6,066 bases of DNA, taken from NCBI GenBank assembly GCA_937967765.1, contig CALCML010000272.1, positions 1 through 6,066 of the forward strand, given 5' to 3'. Shown here piece by piece: positions 5,117 through 6,066 of this stretch (positions within the stretch are counted from its first letter, which is position 1; every line of letters starts with the position of its first letter). Position numbers and translations under genes: made by a program. Source of the DNA: an uncultured Carnobacterium sp. (lineage in GTDB: Bacteria; Bacillota; Bacilli; Lactobacillales; Aerococcaceae). The notes under the pieces are model-generated. The model worked only from the letters and a program-made list of their open reading frames with translations, was not told the origin of the DNA and ran no database searches.

Positions 5117-6066
5117 TTATTCTTGGAATTTGAATACGACAGAAGAATCGTATAATTTTAATACATTTTCAAATACAATCTTACTTGCGATGGCTGCTGC
5201 AATTGGAACAACAAACCATACAATAGCTGCTAAGGCAACATTCAATCCAGCATCGATAGAAGCTAACGGTCCTACCAATCCTACGATACCGAACCCTGCA
5301 GATTGTGGAGTACCACTTACTGAGAATAGCGCTACTGGAATCGCTGAAAGAATCGCTGTTGATAAACATGGAATCAAGATTACTGGATATTTGAATAAGT
5401 TAGGCATCATTAATTTCATTGCCCCTAAAGCGATGGCTAATGTTACCCCTGAGTTATTGACTTTCCATGAGTGTACTACTAATGCTACGGCTGTTGCGGC
5501 AACCCCCATAGCGGCAGCCCCGGCAGATACACCGTTTAATTGAATTGCTAAACCAATCGCTACTGTTGAGATTGGTGAAATGATTAATGTTGCGAATGAG
5601 CAGCAGATTAAGATTGACATCAAGATTGGTTGCAATGTAGTGAACTCGTTGATAACTGTACCAATAGCAGTAGTAATCATTTTAACGTATGGTAAGAGTA
5701 ATAATCCGATAAATGCAGATCCAACCCCAACAACGATTGGCATTGCTACAACGGCAGTTGAACCGAATTTATCTTTGATTAGCATTAACATTCCCACAGC
5801 GATACCTGCAGTGACCATTGTATTAATTAAGTCCCCTGTTCCAGCCCCGACAAATTTTTGAAGTTCTGCATTATACGTAACAACCCCACTGGCTACGAAG
5901 CAGGCCCCTGCAACAACCATCATCGGCATTGGTTTGAAGCCGAATTGTAATCCGATTAACCCCCCGATAATGAGTGGAGTTGCTAATTGGAAAATAACCG
6001 CGATTTGCGTGATGGTTACTGCGATTGGATATTGACTAAAATGTTTTAAAATTGCTGAAAGAACGG
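5117..6066 (-). CDS. PTS_EIIC_2-type membrane transporter, 5' end outside the window
   Basis: The frame stays open to the right edge, giving 315 visible residues; perhaps 15-35 N-terminal residues are missing. ATG 5929 is internal, not the start, since the 45 residues upstream continue the same hydrophobic pattern. The protein is almost entirely hydrophobic Ala/Gly/Val/Ile-rich segments, about nine or ten membrane-spanning stretches, with short polar loops such as N-N-S-G and S-G-T-P-Q-S. This composition, the size and blocks such as S-P-I-S-T-V-A-I-G fit the PTS_EIIC_2 family (about 330-350 aa), usually annotated as a PTS sugar transporter subunit IIC. No EIIA or EIIB domain is fused and none is seen nearby, so phosphotransfer and sugar specificity are unproven. 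A non-PTS permease is possible. It ends in a strong terminator, and its promoter and RBS lie outside the window. Confidence 0.8.
   Translation of the reverse strand, partial: VLSAILKHFSQYPIAVTITQIAVIFQLATPLIIGGLIGLQFGFKPMPMMVVAGACFVASGVVTYNAELQKFVGAGTGDLINTMVTAGIAVGMLMLIKDKFGSTAVVAMPIVVGVGSAFIGLLLLPYVKMITTAIGTVINEFTTLQPILMSILICCSFATLIISPISTVAIGLAIQLNGVSAGAAAMGVAATAVALVVHSWKVNNSGVTLAIALGAMKLMMPNLFKYPVILIPCLSTAILSAIPVALFSVSGTPQSAGFGIVGLVGPLASIDAGLNVALAAIVWFVVPIAAAIASKIVFENVLKLYDSSVVFKFQE

Noticed and set aside
5091..5543. 150-codon plus-strand frame opposite the transporter gene, with a further 93-codon one at 5580-5861.
   Set aside because: The Ala/Thr/Asn-rich composition is the antisense image of an Ala/Val/Gly-rich membrane protein. 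The first starts within the terminator hairpin, where ATGAAGGAG only mimics an RBS.

Overview
The window comes from a low-GC Gram-positive bacterium (Firmicutes, most likely Lactobacillales). The signs are strong AGGAGG-type ribosome binding sites, sigma-A promoters with extended -10 boxes, T-tailed hairpin terminators, a Gram-positive lipoprotein signal, and protein sequences resembling streptococcal or carnobacterial homologues. A Granulicatella/Carnobacteriaceae-like source is possible, but I cannot establish the genus from the sequence.

Everything recognisable is on the minus strand, so transcription runs right to left. From the right edge: (1) the 3' 95% or so of a PTS_EIIC_2-type membrane transporter gene, open at the right edge and closed by a strong terminator; (2) a LysR-family regulator (310 aa) with its own promoter, resembling the CpsY/MtaR group; (3) a phosphoglucomutase/phosphomannomutase (570 aa, PgcA/Pgm type) with its own good promoter and a terminator, and no terminator separating it from the LysR gene; (4) an unrecognised 329-aa lipoprotein as a single-gene unit, followed by a terminator that could work in both directions; (5) a rhamnulose-1-phosphate aldolase gene (rhaD) broken by an apparent 11-nt deletion that removes the phosphate-binding S-G-K loop, still with promoter, RBS and terminator; (6) at the left edge, what looks like the RBS and first codons of one more minus-strand gene.

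Functionally, the phosphoglucomutase is core metabolism (glucose-6-P to glucose-1-P for envelope polysaccharide and UDP-glucose). The EIIC-like protein is a membrane transporter of unknown substrate. RhaD would have been the last step of L-rhamnose breakdown, but it stands alone here with no rhaA or rhaB beside it and is disrupted. The genes read as several independent transcription units rather than one pathway.

I see no mobile element, CRISPR array, tRNA/rRNA, riboswitch or toxin-antitoxin pair, and no convincing new multi-gene system. The points most worth a second look are the rhaD lesion, the orphan lipoprotein, and the direct repeats just upstream of the rhaD promoter. No gap between genes exceeds 300 bases; the longest are about 160 bases and hold promoters and terminators.
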